From: Ectothiorhodospiraceae bacterium
GTDB lineage: Bacteria > Pseudomonadota > Gammaproteobacteria > Nitrococcales > Aquisalimonadaceae
Length of the DNA stretch: 64,000 nucleotides
Direction of reading: 5' to 3'
Assembly (NCBI GenBank): GCA_020831885.1
Contig: JAFIFU010000013.1
Span: 1-64,000, forward strand
Positions 20,394 through 28,980 of this stretch are shown piece by piece. A program made the position numbers and the translations under genes. Each line of letters begins with the position of its first letter. The first letter of the stretch is position 1. The notes below the pieces were generated by a model, which saw nothing but the letters and a program-made list of their open reading frames with translations, was not told the origin of the DNA and did not search any database.

Positions 20394-22300
20394 CACGGCA
20401 TCAGGTACCAGTGCAGGACCATGTCCGCACGGTTCACGTACTGGTCGAAATCGCTCTCGCGGGATACGCTCAGGCGTAACCCAAGGCGCTCCCCAAGGCT
20501 CAGATCCTGCTCCGCCAGCAGCCGCCACTGGGGGGAATGATCGGAGAAGGCGCCACCCTCGGCGCGCAGACGGCCGCGCCAGCGCGGCCCACTGCGCAGC
20601 AGCTCCACCCGTGGTCCACCTCCGATCCGCACGGCGTCGTCCAGGCGCTCCGAACCCCAGGCACTGCCCTGCAGGCCCAGGTAGAACAGCCAGTCCCTCC
20701 CCTGGTCCAGCCACCAGCTTGCGCCTCCACCGCCATCCACACCATACATCAGGCTGCGTCCACCAGTCGGACGCAGCTTCCGTTCGAAACCGGTTCCCAC
20801 GTGCCAGGACCAGGAACGGAAGTAGGGATCCCTCGGCACCATGGATTCCACCTCAACAAAACGCAGACGGTCCAACTGCAGACGGTCCTCACCCAGATCA
20901 TAGCGGAGATGCGTATTGCCAAAACCGATGTGGGCGCCTTCCCGATAGCCGCCGGGTGGATCCAGCAGGTCATGGTAGGCGGGGCGCCAGTGAAGACTGA
21001 GGTGGTTGGTCTCACCCTGCCGCCCCACGCCGCCACCCAGGCGGTGACTGCCATGCCCCTGATCGGGCCGTACCGCCGGCACCGGCGGTTGGGGGCGTTG
21101 TTCCGGGGGGCCGAGCCGGCTGCGGGCCACAAGCAGTTCGCGCATGCCCTCCCGCTGCACCGGATCCCCTGCCTCGAGCCGGTAGTGCTTGAGATCATAA
21201 GCGCTCTCCAGCACCAGGCGTTGCCGCTCCCGGGGCAGTGCCGAATCCGGGGCCGTCTGGGCGTCGGCCGCCAGGCGGCGAACCTGCTCCCCCTCTTCCT
21301 CGGTGAGTTGTGCCAACCGGTGTTCCAGCCGGGTCCGGCTGGCCGGCCGGTATACCGTGCCTGCGTGCATGCCTTCCGGCTCCAGGGCAACACGCACCGT
21401 GTCCGTGGGCGTCGCCCACCAGTTGAAGCGGTCACTGAGTTCCAGACCCGGCCTGGCCACTTCCAGTAGTCTCAGCAGACGATACGAGCAGTTCTGGTGC
21501 AGAAAGTAATACGGGAACGGGATGCCGCGCAGCTCCCAGACATGGCGCATCAGTTGATCCACTTCCTCCTGGGTCAGGCCCAGCTCGTACTCCCAGAGAT
21601 CCCGGTTCTCCAGATAGCTGTACTCCTGGACCTTCTCGTAGTAAGGCATGATCGAGAACAGGCCAGGATAGCCACCGGTGAGCCCGCGCACGGCGAACAC
21701 CACGCCACTGGTTTCGGTGGTGGCGGCGGCGTGATTGATCACGTAGGACAGCAGCCGGCTGCCTTCCGCCTGGCCCGGCGGATCCACCCGTAACAGGGTA
21801 TGGCCGAACATGGAGGCCGGATTGTTCAGATAGGCATCCGCGAAGACCAGGGTGACGACACCGGGATTGATGGCCTCGTACCACTCCTGAAAGCGCACAC
21901 ATTCCGGAGCCGGCAGGCGGCGGCGATCCATATCCAACTGTTGCGAAAGCCAGTGGTAACGGGCAGCAAACGCACACTGGGCATGTTGCCATTCCGGATC
22001 GTCCCCGCCCGCATCCACCGGTCCGAAGAACGCCGTCAGGGTCGCCCGCAACTCGGCTTCAGGGTCCCGCCAGCCGTCGGGATCCAGAAAGAACGCGGGC
22101 GCGCGGGTTCCGCTCCTCCGCCCCGGCAGCCAGCGCCGGTCGTCGTAGTGGAGCAGGTCCTGCCAGGCGCGGGTCTGCGCCAACCCCTGCTCCTCCGCCC
22201 GTTGGAGCAGCAGGTCCAGGTATGCGTCGGATTCACGAGCAAGCGCACTGCCAGCCAGGGAAAACAACAGCACGGAAACGAGCAGATGCCGAAGGGACAT
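20393..22300 (-). CDS. DUF4105 (Lnb-type) periplasmic/outer-membrane protein
   Basis: 635 residues with a cleavable signal peptide (ends GSALA, residue 22). The central DUF4105 domain (about residues 120-310) has the characteristic FADAYLNNPASMFGHTLLRV, followed by SYVINHAAA and YYFLHQNCSYRLL; the conserved His and Cys suggest a cysteine-hydrolase-like site. The C-terminal 250 residues are rich in alternating aromatic and hydrophobic residues and end in a beta-barrel-like strand. Function unknown in most bacteria. First gene of a two-gene unit with the lipoprotein hydrolase. Confidence 0.82.
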   Translation of the reverse strand: MSLRHLLVSVLLFSLAGSALARESDAYLDLLLQRAEEQGLAQTRAWQDLLHYDDRRWLPGRRSGTRAPAFFLDPDGWRDPEAELRATLTAFFGPVDAGGDDPEWQHAQCAFAARYHWLSQQLDMDRRRLPAPECVRFQEWYEAINPGVVTLVFADAYLNNPASMFGHTLLRVDPPGQAEGSRLLSYVINHAAATTETSGVVFAVRGLTGGYPGLFSIMPYYEKVQEYSYLENRDLWEYELGLTQEEVDQLMRHVWELRGIPFPYYFLHQNCSYRLLRLLEVARPGLELSDRFNWWATPTDTVRVALEPEGMHAGTVYRPASRTRLEHRLAQLTEEEGEQVRRLAADAQTAPDSALPRERQRLVLESAYDLKHYRLEAGDPVQREGMRELLVARSRLGPPEQRPQPPVPAVRPDQGHGSHRLGGGVGRQGETNHLSLHWRPAYHDLLDPPGGYREGAHIGFGNTHLRYDLGEDRLQLDRLRFVEVESMVPRDPYFRSWSWHVGTGFERKLRPTGGRSLMYGVDGGGGASWWLDQGRDWLFYLGLQGSAWGSERLDDAVRIGGGPRVELLRSGPRWRGRLRAEGGAFSDHSPQWRLLAEQDLSLGERLGLRLSVSRESDFDQYVNRADMVLHWYLMP

Positions 22301-22316
22301 GCGTCAGATCCAGAGA

Positions 22317-22340
22317 CGGCCGCCCCGGGAGAGGCGGCCG
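22317..22340 (-). terminator. GC-rich hairpin after the DUF3015 gene
   Basis: CGGCCGCC (22317-22324) pairs with GGCGGCCG (22333-22340) over an 8-base loop, between the stop of the DUF3015 gene and the start of the DUF4105 gene. There is no clear U tract on the minus strand, so termination efficiency is doubtful. Confidence 0.45.
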
Positions 22341-22361
22341 CGGTTCACGGGTGGGTAGAGT

Positions 22362-22841
22362 TCAGACCGCGTAGCGTGCCAGGTGGGCGTCTTCCCGCAG
22401 CGTCGCATCGATTCCGGCGATGACCTGCTCGGCAGTGACATCGGTGCTGGAGAAGATGGTGGCGTAATTCTGCTGCAGTGCCGCGTAGAATGCCGGCCGG
22501 TCCTCGGACTGGACACCCATCAGCTCAGCCAACACCTCCAGGGATTCCCCCTCGCCGATGGACATATCCCGGGCGATGGCATCCATGTTGGACCCGGTAT
22601 ACATGCCGAGCTTGGCGCTGGAACGCACCACGCCGTCCTGGGTGCAGCCCAGGGTCCCGGAGGTGATACCGAACGTCTGGTTGCCAGACGTGCCGTTGGT
22701 GGTCACAGCCAGCACCTGCGGCGCGATGCCGGACTGGCCATCCCAGACCATGGAACCAAGCCCGCAACCGGTGTTCTCCGCATGGGCGGATACGGACCAG
22801 AGCGCACCGAGTGCCACAGCAGCCAACAGTTTCTTGTTCAT
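22362..22841 (-). CDS. DUF3015 family secreted protein
   Basis: 159 residues. Signal peptide MNKKLLAAVALGALWSVSAHA, then the DUF3015 pattern: ENTGCGLGSMVWDGQSG near the mature N-terminus and TFGITSGTLGCTQDG, with two cysteines likely forming a disulfide. C-terminal half is helical. The family is widespread in Proteobacteria, of unknown function. ATG at 22841 has GAGGAG 8 bases upstream. Confidence 0.85.
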   Translation of the reverse strand: MNKKLLAAVALGALWSVSAHAENTGCGLGSMVWDGQSGIAPQVLAVTTNGTSGNQTFGITSGTLGCTQDGVVRSSAKLGMYTGSNMDAIARDMSIGEGESLEVLAELMGVQSEDRPAFYAALQQNYATIFSSTDVTAEQVIAGIDATLREDAHLARYAV

Positions 22842-22997
22842 GCTCAAGACTCCTCAATTTCCTTGGATACCGGAAGCGGACTTCCGATCAAATGCGGGGC
22901 CGCACGCGGGAAAAACGCGTACCCCACACCATGTGTGGTAACACACACGGTCCGGTTCGTCCAACGAGGAGCGAGCCATTGTCAGTCTCTATTTTAA

Positions 22998-23012
22998 TGA
23001 GAACAATTTTCA
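22998..23012 (+). promoter_or_regulatory. Fur-box-like 7-1-7 palindrome
   Basis: TGAGAACAATTTTCA matches the Fur 7-1-7 consensus TGATAAT-N-ATTATCA at 12 of 14 fixed positions. It lies between the divergent DUF3015 and DUF2061 genes, 70 bases before the latter. Iron control is inference. Confidence 0.35.
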
Positions 23013-23081
23013 ATTTCATTTACCAGCCAGACAATGAGATAGTGAACCTGCCAAGGGGACTCAACATCAGGAGGCAATCCC

Positions 23082-23306
23082 ATGTTTCACAGGCAGGAAA
23101 CCCTGGCCAAAACCATCACCTTCGGCATCACCCACATGGCGGTCGCCTTCGGTGTCGTCTACCTGATGACCGGCAGTCTCGCGCTCGGCGGCGCAGTGGC
23201 CCTGATCGAACCCCTGGCCAACACTGTGGCCTATTTTTTCCACGAGAAGATCTGGCAACGCGTTGGCGAGAAAAGCGAGCCGGAAGCGGTTCCCGCCGGC
23301 GGCTGA
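23082..23306 (+). CDS. DUF2061 small membrane protein
   Basis: 74 residues with two hydrophobic segments (about residues 12-30 and 34-52). The sequence KTITFGITHMAVAFGVVYLMTG followed by ALIEPLANTVAYFFHEKIW is the DUF2061 signature. AGGAGG at 7 bases before the ATG. Function unknown. A possible Fur box precedes it. Confidence 0.85.
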   Translation: MFHRQETLAKTITFGITHMAVAFGVVYLMTGSLALGGAVALIEPLANTVAYFFHEKIWQRVGEKSEPEAVPAGG

Positions 23307-23339
23307 GACCGGCTTTCCGATCTCGGACGCCGGCCTGCC

Positions 23340-23882
23340 TCAGCGGCCGAAAGCGCCGGTCTTCCGCGACTCGAACAATTCCACCCAGTAACCGTCCGGG
23401 TCCTTGACGAAAGCGATGCCCTTCAACCTGCCGTCATCGGGCCGTTTCACGAACTCGGCCCCCATGGCTTCCAGACGTTCACAGGCCTTGTACACGTCCG
23501 GCACATCGAAGCCGATATGCCCGAACCCCTGGGGCTGCTCGTTCCCGTTGTGGTAGCTGAAGTCGGGATCGTCTTCCGTGCCCCAGTTATGGGTCAGCTC
23601 CAGCATCGCCGGCTGACTGAAGGTATACCGGGTGCGCTCGGCGTCGTCATCGGGGACCCGTTTCGCCTCCTCGTCATCCACCATGCCGAGAAAATAGAGG
23701 GTGAACTTCATCTCCGGGAAATCCAGCTTGCGAATGAGCCGCATGCCGAAACCACGGGTGTAGAAGTCCAGCGTACGCCCCGGATCCTTGATGCGCATCA
23801 TCGTCTGATTGAACAGGTACTGTTCCGTTTCCGGATCCGGGTTCTCACACAGCCCTTGAGCCTGCTCGAAATGGCGGGACAT
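23340..23882 (-). CDS. gloA: Lactoylglutathione lyase (glyoxalase I)
   Basis: Converts the hemithioacetal of methylglyoxal and glutathione to S-lactoylglutathione. 180 residues, the longer form also found in pseudomonads and eukaryotes. Metal ligands of the VOC fold are in [10 protein letters not shown] (Gln), LELTHNWG (Glu), GFGHIGFDV (His) and YWVELFE (Glu); this longer type usually uses zinc. AGGAGG lies 5 bases before the ATG. Alone in its transcription unit. Confidence 0.95.
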   Translation of the reverse strand: MSRHFEQAQGLCENPDPETEQYLFNQTMMRIKDPGRTLDFYTRGFGMRLIRKLDFPEMKFTLYFLGMVDDEEAKRVPDDDAERTRYTFSQPAMLELTHNWGTEDDPDFSYHNGNEQPQGFGHIGFDVPDVYKACERLEAMGAEFVKRPDDGRLKGIAFVKDPDGYWVELFESRKTGAFGR

Positions 23883-23904
23883 TCACACCTCCTTGCTTTT
23901 CTTG

Positions 23905-23939
23905 AAAAAAGATTCGGGGCAGACGCATCGCCTGCCCCG
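23905..23939 (-). terminator. Intrinsic terminator of the DUF4397 gene
   Basis: On the minus strand CGGGGCAG pairs with CTGCCCCG over a 9-base loop, followed by AATC and six T residues. It sits between the DUF4397 stop and the gloA start. Confidence 0.8.
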
Positions 23940-23970
23940 ATAATACCCGCTGAACGGGAAGCCGTGGGAA

Positions 23971-25290
23971 TCAGTCTTCAACCACTATCACGTCGATATT
24001 CTCCACCGTATCGACCGCTATCACGGTGACGATGTTCCCGTTCTCCAGTTCGGTACCGCTCAGGTCCAGCACCGTGGTCTCCGTACCGGCAACGTTCACG
24101 AAGAAGTCATAGGTACCCCCGGGCACCGACAGGTAACCGGAGACCGCGAAATAGGAAACCTCTGCCAGCCCCTCGATCACATCATCGCCCAGCAGGACAT
24201 CCACAGCCGGCGCATCCGGCGAGGCGTGAATCACGCGCAGCAAGGCACTGGCCGGGTCGCGCGCGGTCTGGTCCACGATGGGTCGCAATGCGAATCCCGA
24301 CTCGCCTTCGTCGGCCAACAGTCCGGTGGCCAGCACGCTGTAGGCGACGCCCGGCTCCAGATCCGCATCCAGTTGATCAACGGGGGTAATGGAACCCGTG
24401 GCGGCCACCGCCACCGTGTAGCTTCCGGCCAGGACAGTCAGGTAATCACTGATCTGACGGAAAGCGAAATCCTCCAGAACCACGCCACCGTTCACCAGCA
24501 CATCCACCGCCGGGGCGTCGGGGGACAGATGCATGGCCCGGACACGGCTGCGCTGATCCTCCAACGCGATGAAAGCCGGATCATCCAGCAACGCAACGGT
24601 GGAGGCCGGGGCGAATCCCGATTCCCGGTCAAGTGCGGCGACGAAGTAGGACAACCCGGCTTGCAACGCGACAATACCCGAATCGTAAGCCACCGTTTCG
24701 GAGTCCGCCGGCGTGATCCGGATACGGTACTCCCCCGCCGGGACTTCCAGGTAACCATCGGTGGTTTCCTGCGGCGCGAAACCGGTCAACGCGGCGGCCC
24801 CCAGCCCACTGTCCGTGCCCAGGTAGACATCCACTTCACCCACGGCAGGCGCGCCGTGCAGCACAAACAGGCGAACCTGGCCATCCGCCGGCTGATCCTG
24901 TATGTCGTCGATCACCAGCAATTCCAGCGATCCATCATCGAGCCTCCCATAAGCCACGATGGTGTAGAACCCTCCCCGTTCCGGAACCACGGTTTCACTG
25001 ATCGCCGGCTCGGAGTCCGGATCCGCCCCGGAAGCGCGCACGTCGATGGCCAGTTGCCCGACCGGCACCGGAGCGAAGGGAGTGGCCTCTCCAAAGGCGA
25101 GGTTTTCCACCGCCACATCACCCAGCACATAAATATCCACAGGCGGAGCATCGGCAACCGCGTGCAACACCCGCACGCTGGCTGTCGCGTCTGACCCGTT
25201 GCTGCTACTGCTATTACTGCTGCTGAAGCAGCCTGTGAGCAGACCGAGCGCCGCCACCAGGATCACTAATCCCACCACGAATCGTTTCAC
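23971..25290 (-). CDS. Lipoprotein with four DUF4397 repeats
   Basis: 439 residues from GTG at 25290, chosen for its GGAGG 8 bases upstream. Lipoprotein signal with lipobox LLTGC (residues 17-21), followed by a serine-rich linker (SSSNSSSSNGSD). Four repeats of about 100 residues each begin with related strings: VRVLHAVADAPPVDIYV, VRLFVLHGAPAVGEVDVYLG, VRAMHLSPDAPAVDVLVNGG and LRVIHASPDAPAVDVLLGDD, the DUF4397 beta-sandwich pattern. The protein is very acidic and probably displayed on the envelope. Function unknown. Direct repeats and a palindrome lie in its promoter region. Confidence 0.85.
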   Translation of the reverse strand: MKRFVVGLVILVAALGLLTGCFSSSNSSSSNGSDATASVRVLHAVADAPPVDIYVLGDVAVENLAFGEATPFAPVPVGQLAIDVRASGADPDSEPAISETVVPERGGFYTIVAYGRLDDGSLELLVIDDIQDQPADGQVRLFVLHGAPAVGEVDVYLGTDSGLGAAALTGFAPQETTDGYLEVPAGEYRIRITPADSETVAYDSGIVALQAGLSYFVAALDRESGFAPASTVALLDDPAFIALEDQRSRVRAMHLSPDAPAVDVLVNGGVVLEDFAFRQISDYLTVLAGSYTVAVAATGSITPVDQLDADLEPGVAYSVLATGLLADEGESGFALRPIVDQTARDPASALLRVIHASPDAPAVDVLLGDDVIEGLAEVSYFAVSGYLSVPGGTYDFFVNVAGTETTVLDLSGTELENGNIVTVIAVDTVENIDVIVVED

Positions 25291-25344
25291 CGCTATTTCC
25301 TCCGACAGGGTCCCCGGGAACGCATCCGGGCAGTTGTACAAAAC

Positions 25345-25385
25345 GTATCGCATTAGCGATACTGTTCTTATACAGCAGTTATACA
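25345..25385 (-). promoter_or_regulatory. Palindrome plus 11-bp-spaced TTATACA repeats, putative operator
   Basis: A perfect 7-bp inverted repeat with 4-base spacer is followed by TTATACA at 25368 and 25379; a partial third unit (CGATACT) fits the same 11-bp phase at 25357. Direct repeats of this spacing and the xTxxACA core are typical of B12-dependent LitR/CarH light-responsive repressors. It lies 55-95 bases upstream of the DUF4397 start. Assignment is speculative. Confidence 0.3.
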
Positions 25386-25411
25386 TATATGCAAGATAAA
25401 TCCACGGATCC

Positions 25412-25473
25412 CCAACACGCTGCAAAGCCAGAGCGCCATGAGAATCGATCAGCGCTTCCTTAACGACGGGGGC
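25412..25473 (+). repeat. Palindromic repeat family, half copy A
   Basis: ACACGCTGCAAAGCC followed by AGAGCGCCATGAGAATCG and ATCAGCGCTTCCTTAA matches the right end of the full copy at 49775-49955, lacking its internal GC block and left end. It lies between two divergent promoters rather than at a stop codon. Confidence 0.75.
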
Positions 25474-25609
25474 AAGAGGGGGGCGGATGGCTTCTTGGCC
25501 GCAGCGATGTCACAATCCTTGCAGGTCGCCGCGATGCGGCCACTGATGTGTGGCGGTCGGACGACCCCCAATCAAGTCGTACCTAGAACAAGACTGAGGA
25601 GTAGCATCC

Positions 25610-26692
25610 ATGAAACGTCGGGGTTTTATCACCGGCGCCGCGGCCGGCGCCGTGGCAGCCAGCACGACCTTTTCCCCCAATGTCATCGCCCGTAACCGCC
25701 GGTTCCGTATCGAGCTGGTCACTTCCTGGCCCGCGGCGCTGACCAACCTTTACGGCACGGCGGAGTATTTCGCGAAGCGGGTCGGCGAAATGACTGATGG
25801 CGACGTGCAGGTCACCACCTACCCGGGCGGTGCCCAGGTGGGCCCGCTGGAGGTCTACGATGCGGTTTCCAGCGGCGCCTTCGAGGCCTGTCACACCGCT
25901 CCTTACTACTTCATCGGCCAGTCGCCTGGGCACGGCTTCTACACCGCCATGCCCTTCGGGCTCACCCTGCATGAGCAGAACGCCTGGATGATCCACGGCG
26001 GTGGCCAGGAACTGTGGGACGAGCTGAACGCCCGTGACAACCTGATCGCTTTCCCGGGTGGCAACACCGGTGCACAGACCGGCGGCTGGTTCAACAAGGA
26101 AATCAACTCGGTGGCGGATCTGCGCGGTCTGCGCATGCGCTTCCCCGGGCATGGTGGCCGGGTGATGGCCAAGGCCGGGGTGAACATCCAGTTGCTGCCG
26201 GGCGGCGAGGTCTACACGGCCATGGAGCGCGGCGCCCTGGACGCAGCCGAGTGGGTGGGTCCGGACGATGACATGGTCCTGGGCATGCATCGTGTGGCCA
26301 AGTATCTGTATATGCCGAGTTGGGCCGAAACCAGCGCCATGCTGGGCTTCTACTTCAACCAGGACACCTGGGCCGACTACCCGGCTGACATCCAGGCGAT
26401 GATCAAGGCGGCGTCCTACGAAGCCAATAGCTGGATGGCGGCGCGTTACAACGTGCGCAACCCGGCGGCCCTGGAAACCCTGCAGACGGAGCACGGCATC
26501 GAAGTGCGCCAGTTCCCGACGGAAGTCCTGAAAGCCTTCTATGAAGGCGCTCAGGAAGTCCACGAGGAGGACATGCGCGACGCGATGTACGCGAAGATCT
26601 ACGACGAATGGGATGCGTTCCGGACCAAGGTACGCAACTGGACCCGTCAGACGACCCACGCGTACGAGAACTTTATCTACGAGGACGTCTGA
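25610..26692 (+). CDS. dctP: TRAP transporter substrate-binding protein (DctP family)
   Basis: 360 residues. N-terminal twin-arginine-like signal MKRRGFITGAAAGAVAAS, then the DctP fold: ELVTSWPAALTNLYGTAEYFAKRVGEMTDG near the start and the arginine-containing ligand region DLRGLRMRFPGHGGRVM around residue 168, whose arginine normally binds the carboxylate of the ligand. EWVGPDDDMVLG and the C-terminal helix are typical of the subgroup annotated for mannitol/chloroaromatic or keto acid uptake. It is convergent with dctM, not in one operon with it, and shares a bidirectional terminator. Ligand unknown. Confidence 0.92.
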   Translation: MKRRGFITGAAAGAVAASTTFSPNVIARNRRFRIELVTSWPAALTNLYGTAEYFAKRVGEMTDGDVQVTTYPGGAQVGPLEVYDAVSSGAFEACHTAPYYFIGQSPGHGFYTAMPFGLTLHEQNAWMIHGGGQELWDELNARDNLIAFPGGNTGAQTGGWFNKEINSVADLRGLRMRFPGHGGRVMAKAGVNIQLLPGGEVYTAMERGALDAAEWVGPDDDMVLGMHRVAKYLYMPSWAETSAMLGFYFNQDTWADYPADIQAMIKAASYEANSWMAARYNVRNPAALETLQTEHGIEVRQFPTEVLKAFYEGAQEVHEEDMRDAMYAKIYDEWDAFRTKVRNWTRQTTHAYENFIYEDV

Positions 26693-26714
26693 TCCCGTCT
26701 ACACCACCACTGAC

Positions 26715-26743
26715 AAAAAAGGCAGCCCGTGGGCTGCCTTTTT
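26715..26743. terminator. Bidirectional terminator between dctP and dctM
   Basis: Six A residues, then GGCAGCCC and GGGCTGCC around a short turn, then five T residues: works on both strands for the convergent dctP and dctM genes. Confidence 0.88.
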
Positions 26744-26791
26744 CTTGACTGCTTTTAACGCAGGCGACAGCCATCCGTCGCCACGAACTCC

Positions 26792-28156
26792 TCAACCCGG
26801 GGAAATACCGGGCAACCACAGCACCAACCCGGGAAACACGACGATCACGATCAACATGATCAACTGGATACCGATAAACGGCACGATGCCCTTGTAGATA
26901 TGCCAGGTGGTGATGCTGGCCGGTGCTGCCCCGCGGAGGTAGAAGAGCGAGAAGCCGAACGGCGGGGTGAGGAACGAAGCCTGCAGGTTCATCGCGATCA
27001 GCACACCAAGCCACACCGGGTCGAACCCCAGGGAAATGGCGATCGGCGCAATCAGGGGCACAACGATGAAGGTGATCTCGATGAAATCCAGGAAGAAGCC
27101 CAGAATAAAAATGGTGAGCATGATGAAGAACAGGAAGCCCAGCTCGCCACCGGGAATACCAAGCAGGAAGTCCTCCACCAGCCAGTGCCCACCCAGGGCG
27201 TTGAACACCATGGCGAAGGCTGTTGCGCCCACCAGGATGATGAACACCATGGCCGTCAGCCGTACCGTGGTTTCCGTGCAGGCCCGGAGGTTGGTCACAT
27301 TGAGGCGGCGATTGAGCAGCGCCAGTAGCGCGGCCCCGGCCGCCCCCATGGCGCCGGCCTCGGTGGGGGAGGCAATCCCCATGAATATCGTACCCAGGAC
27401 CACGGCCACCAGTATCAGAGGCGGCAGCAGGCTACGAAGCACGGCCAACACCAGGTTCTGCACCGCGAAATCATCAGAGTGCTTCGGCAAAGCCGGCGCC
27501 GCCGCCGGCCTGAAGAAGGCCACTGTAGCCACATACACGATATACAACGTCGCTAAGGCCAGCCCCGGAACCAGCGCGCCCAGGAACAGGTCACCGACGC
27601 TTACCCCCATCTGGTCACCCAGGATGATCAGTACGATGCTGGGCGGGATGATCTGCCCCAGGGTACCGCTGGACGCAATGACTCCGCTCGCCAGACCCTT
27701 GTCGTAGCCGTACTTCATCATCACAGGCAGGGCCAGCACGGCCATGGTCACCACGGATGCGCCCACCACCCCGGTTGACGCGGCCAGCAGTGCCCCCACG
27801 GCCACGACGGAGATGGCAAGCCCGCCACGCATGCGGCCGAACAACCGGCCCATCGTCTTGAGCAAATCCTCAGCCAGCCCGGATTTCTCCAGCATCACCC
27901 CCATGAAGACGAAAAAAGGCACCGCCACGAGGGTGTAATTGTCCATGACGGATCCGAATATCCGGGCTGGCAGGATATTCAGCCGAGTGGTGCGAAAAAC
28001 CGGGTCCCAAGGCAGTGAGATCCCCAGGTTGGGCAGCAGATCACTGCCAATCAGGGTGAACAGAACAGCTGTCGCACCCAGACCGAAGGCCACCGGATAG
28101 CCGGTGAGCATCAACAACAGCAGGACGACGAACATCCAGAGCGCCAAATACTCCAT
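26792..28156 (-). CDS. dctM: TRAP transporter large permease DctM
   Basis: 454 residues, about 12 hydrophobic segments, the Na+-coupled transport subunit of the TRAP system. Typical: N-terminal LLLLMLTGYPVAFGLG, VAVPFFVFMGVMLEKSGLAEDLL, SSGTLGQIIPPSIVLIILG near residue 165 and LQASFLTPPFGFSLFYLRG near residue 400. Its ATG overlaps the dctQ stop (TGATG), so the two are translationally coupled. Confidence 0.95.
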   Translation of the reverse strand: MEYLALWMFVVLLLLMLTGYPVAFGLGATAVLFTLIGSDLLPNLGISLPWDPVFRTTRLNILPARIFGSVMDNYTLVAVPFFVFMGVMLEKSGLAEDLLKTMGRLFGRMRGGLAISVVAVGALLAASTGVVGASVVTMAVLALPVMMKYGYDKGLASGVIASSGTLGQIIPPSIVLIILGDQMGVSVGDLFLGALVPGLALATLYIVYVATVAFFRPAAAPALPKHSDDFAVQNLVLAVLRSLLPPLILVAVVLGTIFMGIASPTEAGAMGAAGAALLALLNRRLNVTNLRACTETTVRLTAMVFIILVGATAFAMVFNALGGHWLVEDFLLGIPGGELGFLFFIMLTIFILGFFLDFIEITFIVVPLIAPIAISLGFDPVWLGVLIAMNLQASFLTPPFGFSLFYLRGAAPASITTWHIYKGIVPFIGIQLIMLIVIVVFPGLVLWLPGISPG

Positions 28157-28734
28157 CAGACGCCCTCCGGTCTCGGCGAGGTGGCGGGATCCGCCCCACC
28201 GGGGCCGGCAACTCCGGGCACGCCGCGCAACCAGGCAACACGCTTGATGGTCTCACTGACTCCCTGAAAGATCAGCAGCACGAAACAGACGATGATGACG
28301 GTCTTTATGGGATAACGGGGCAGACCGTCGGGATTGGGGCTCATTTCCAGGGTGCTCCAGGATCGGCCCACGTAATTGATGCTGAAGTAGATGGCAAGGA
28401 TGCAGAAGGGGATCAGGAACAGCCAGGCACCGAAAATATCCACCCAGGCCTTGAGCCGGTTGCTGAAGTGGGAATACAGGATATCCACACGGATGTGGCC
28501 GTCACGCTGCAGCACATAGGAGGCTCCCAAGAGGAACATCAGATTGTACGCGTAGGTCTGTCCTTCCAGCAGCATGTTGCTGGCCAGTTGCACGCCCAGT
28601 TGCGCCCCCAGATAGCGGCCGACCACGTTGATGACGCCAAGGACAACAAGCAGCACAGCCACCCAGCCCATGGCCTGACCCAGCCAGCGGGTGAATGTGT
28701 CAATTACACGAGATATCAGTAGCAGGGTATTCAT
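28156..28734 (-). CDS. dctQ: TRAP transporter small permease DctQ
   Basis: 192 residues with four transmembrane segments, as usual for DctQ; it forms a complex with DctM. ATG at 28734 (MNTLLLISRVIDTFTRW) is chosen as the natural N-terminus; the frame remains open upstream, but GGAAGCA before the ATG is only a weak site. The LASNMLLEGQTYAYNLMFLLGASYVLQRDGHIRVDI core is diagnostic. The tail is extended and rich in Pro/Gly. Confidence 0.92.
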   Translation of the reverse strand: MNTLLLISRVIDTFTRWLGQAMGWVAVLLVVLGVINVVGRYLGAQLGVQLASNMLLEGQTYAYNLMFLLGASYVLQRDGHIRVDILYSHFSNRLKAWVDIFGAWLFLIPFCILAIYFSINYVGRSWSTLEMSPNPDGLPRYPIKTVIIVCFVLLIFQGVSETIKRVAWLRGVPGVAGPGGADPATSPRPEGV

Positions 28735-28926
28735 GTGTGCTTCCCGGGCCGAAGACCGGATCCCGCGGACAGGGCAGGCACCCTCCTGCCGGCACACCCT
28801 CCCGGCAAGCATGCCGTGACGAAGCCCGTCTCCTGTTTCATTTTAGAGTAATAGTAATTCTGTTACCGGTGGACGACAGGTGGGGCATAGTAACGAGTGG
28901 CACCTGGTGAAGCAATCGGAACAACC

Positions 28927-28965
28927 CGATCAACAAGGGCGGCCATGGGCCGCCCTTGTTGATCG
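28927..28965 (-). terminator. 18-bp perfect hairpin after the DUF3501 gene
   Basis: Positions 28927-28944 pair perfectly with 28948-28965 around a 3-base turn, with a GC-rich core (AAGGGCGGCC / GGCCGCCCTT). It lies 15 bases after the DUF3501 stop on the minus strand. The outer stem ends TTGTTGAT, giving a modest T content. Likely terminator for the rubrerythrin operon. Confidence 0.75.
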
Positions 28966-28980
28966 ATGTAATCCAACCGG

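Larger units (their letters stand above)
25291..25609. other. Intergenic region between DUF4397 and DctP genes
   Basis: Holds the palindrome GTATCGC-ATTA-GCGATAC (25345-25362), two TTATACA direct repeats 11 bases apart (25368 and 25379), a half copy of the palindromic repeat family (25412-25473) and the leader of dctP with GAGGAG 7 bases before its ATG. No gene seen. Confidence 0.6.
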
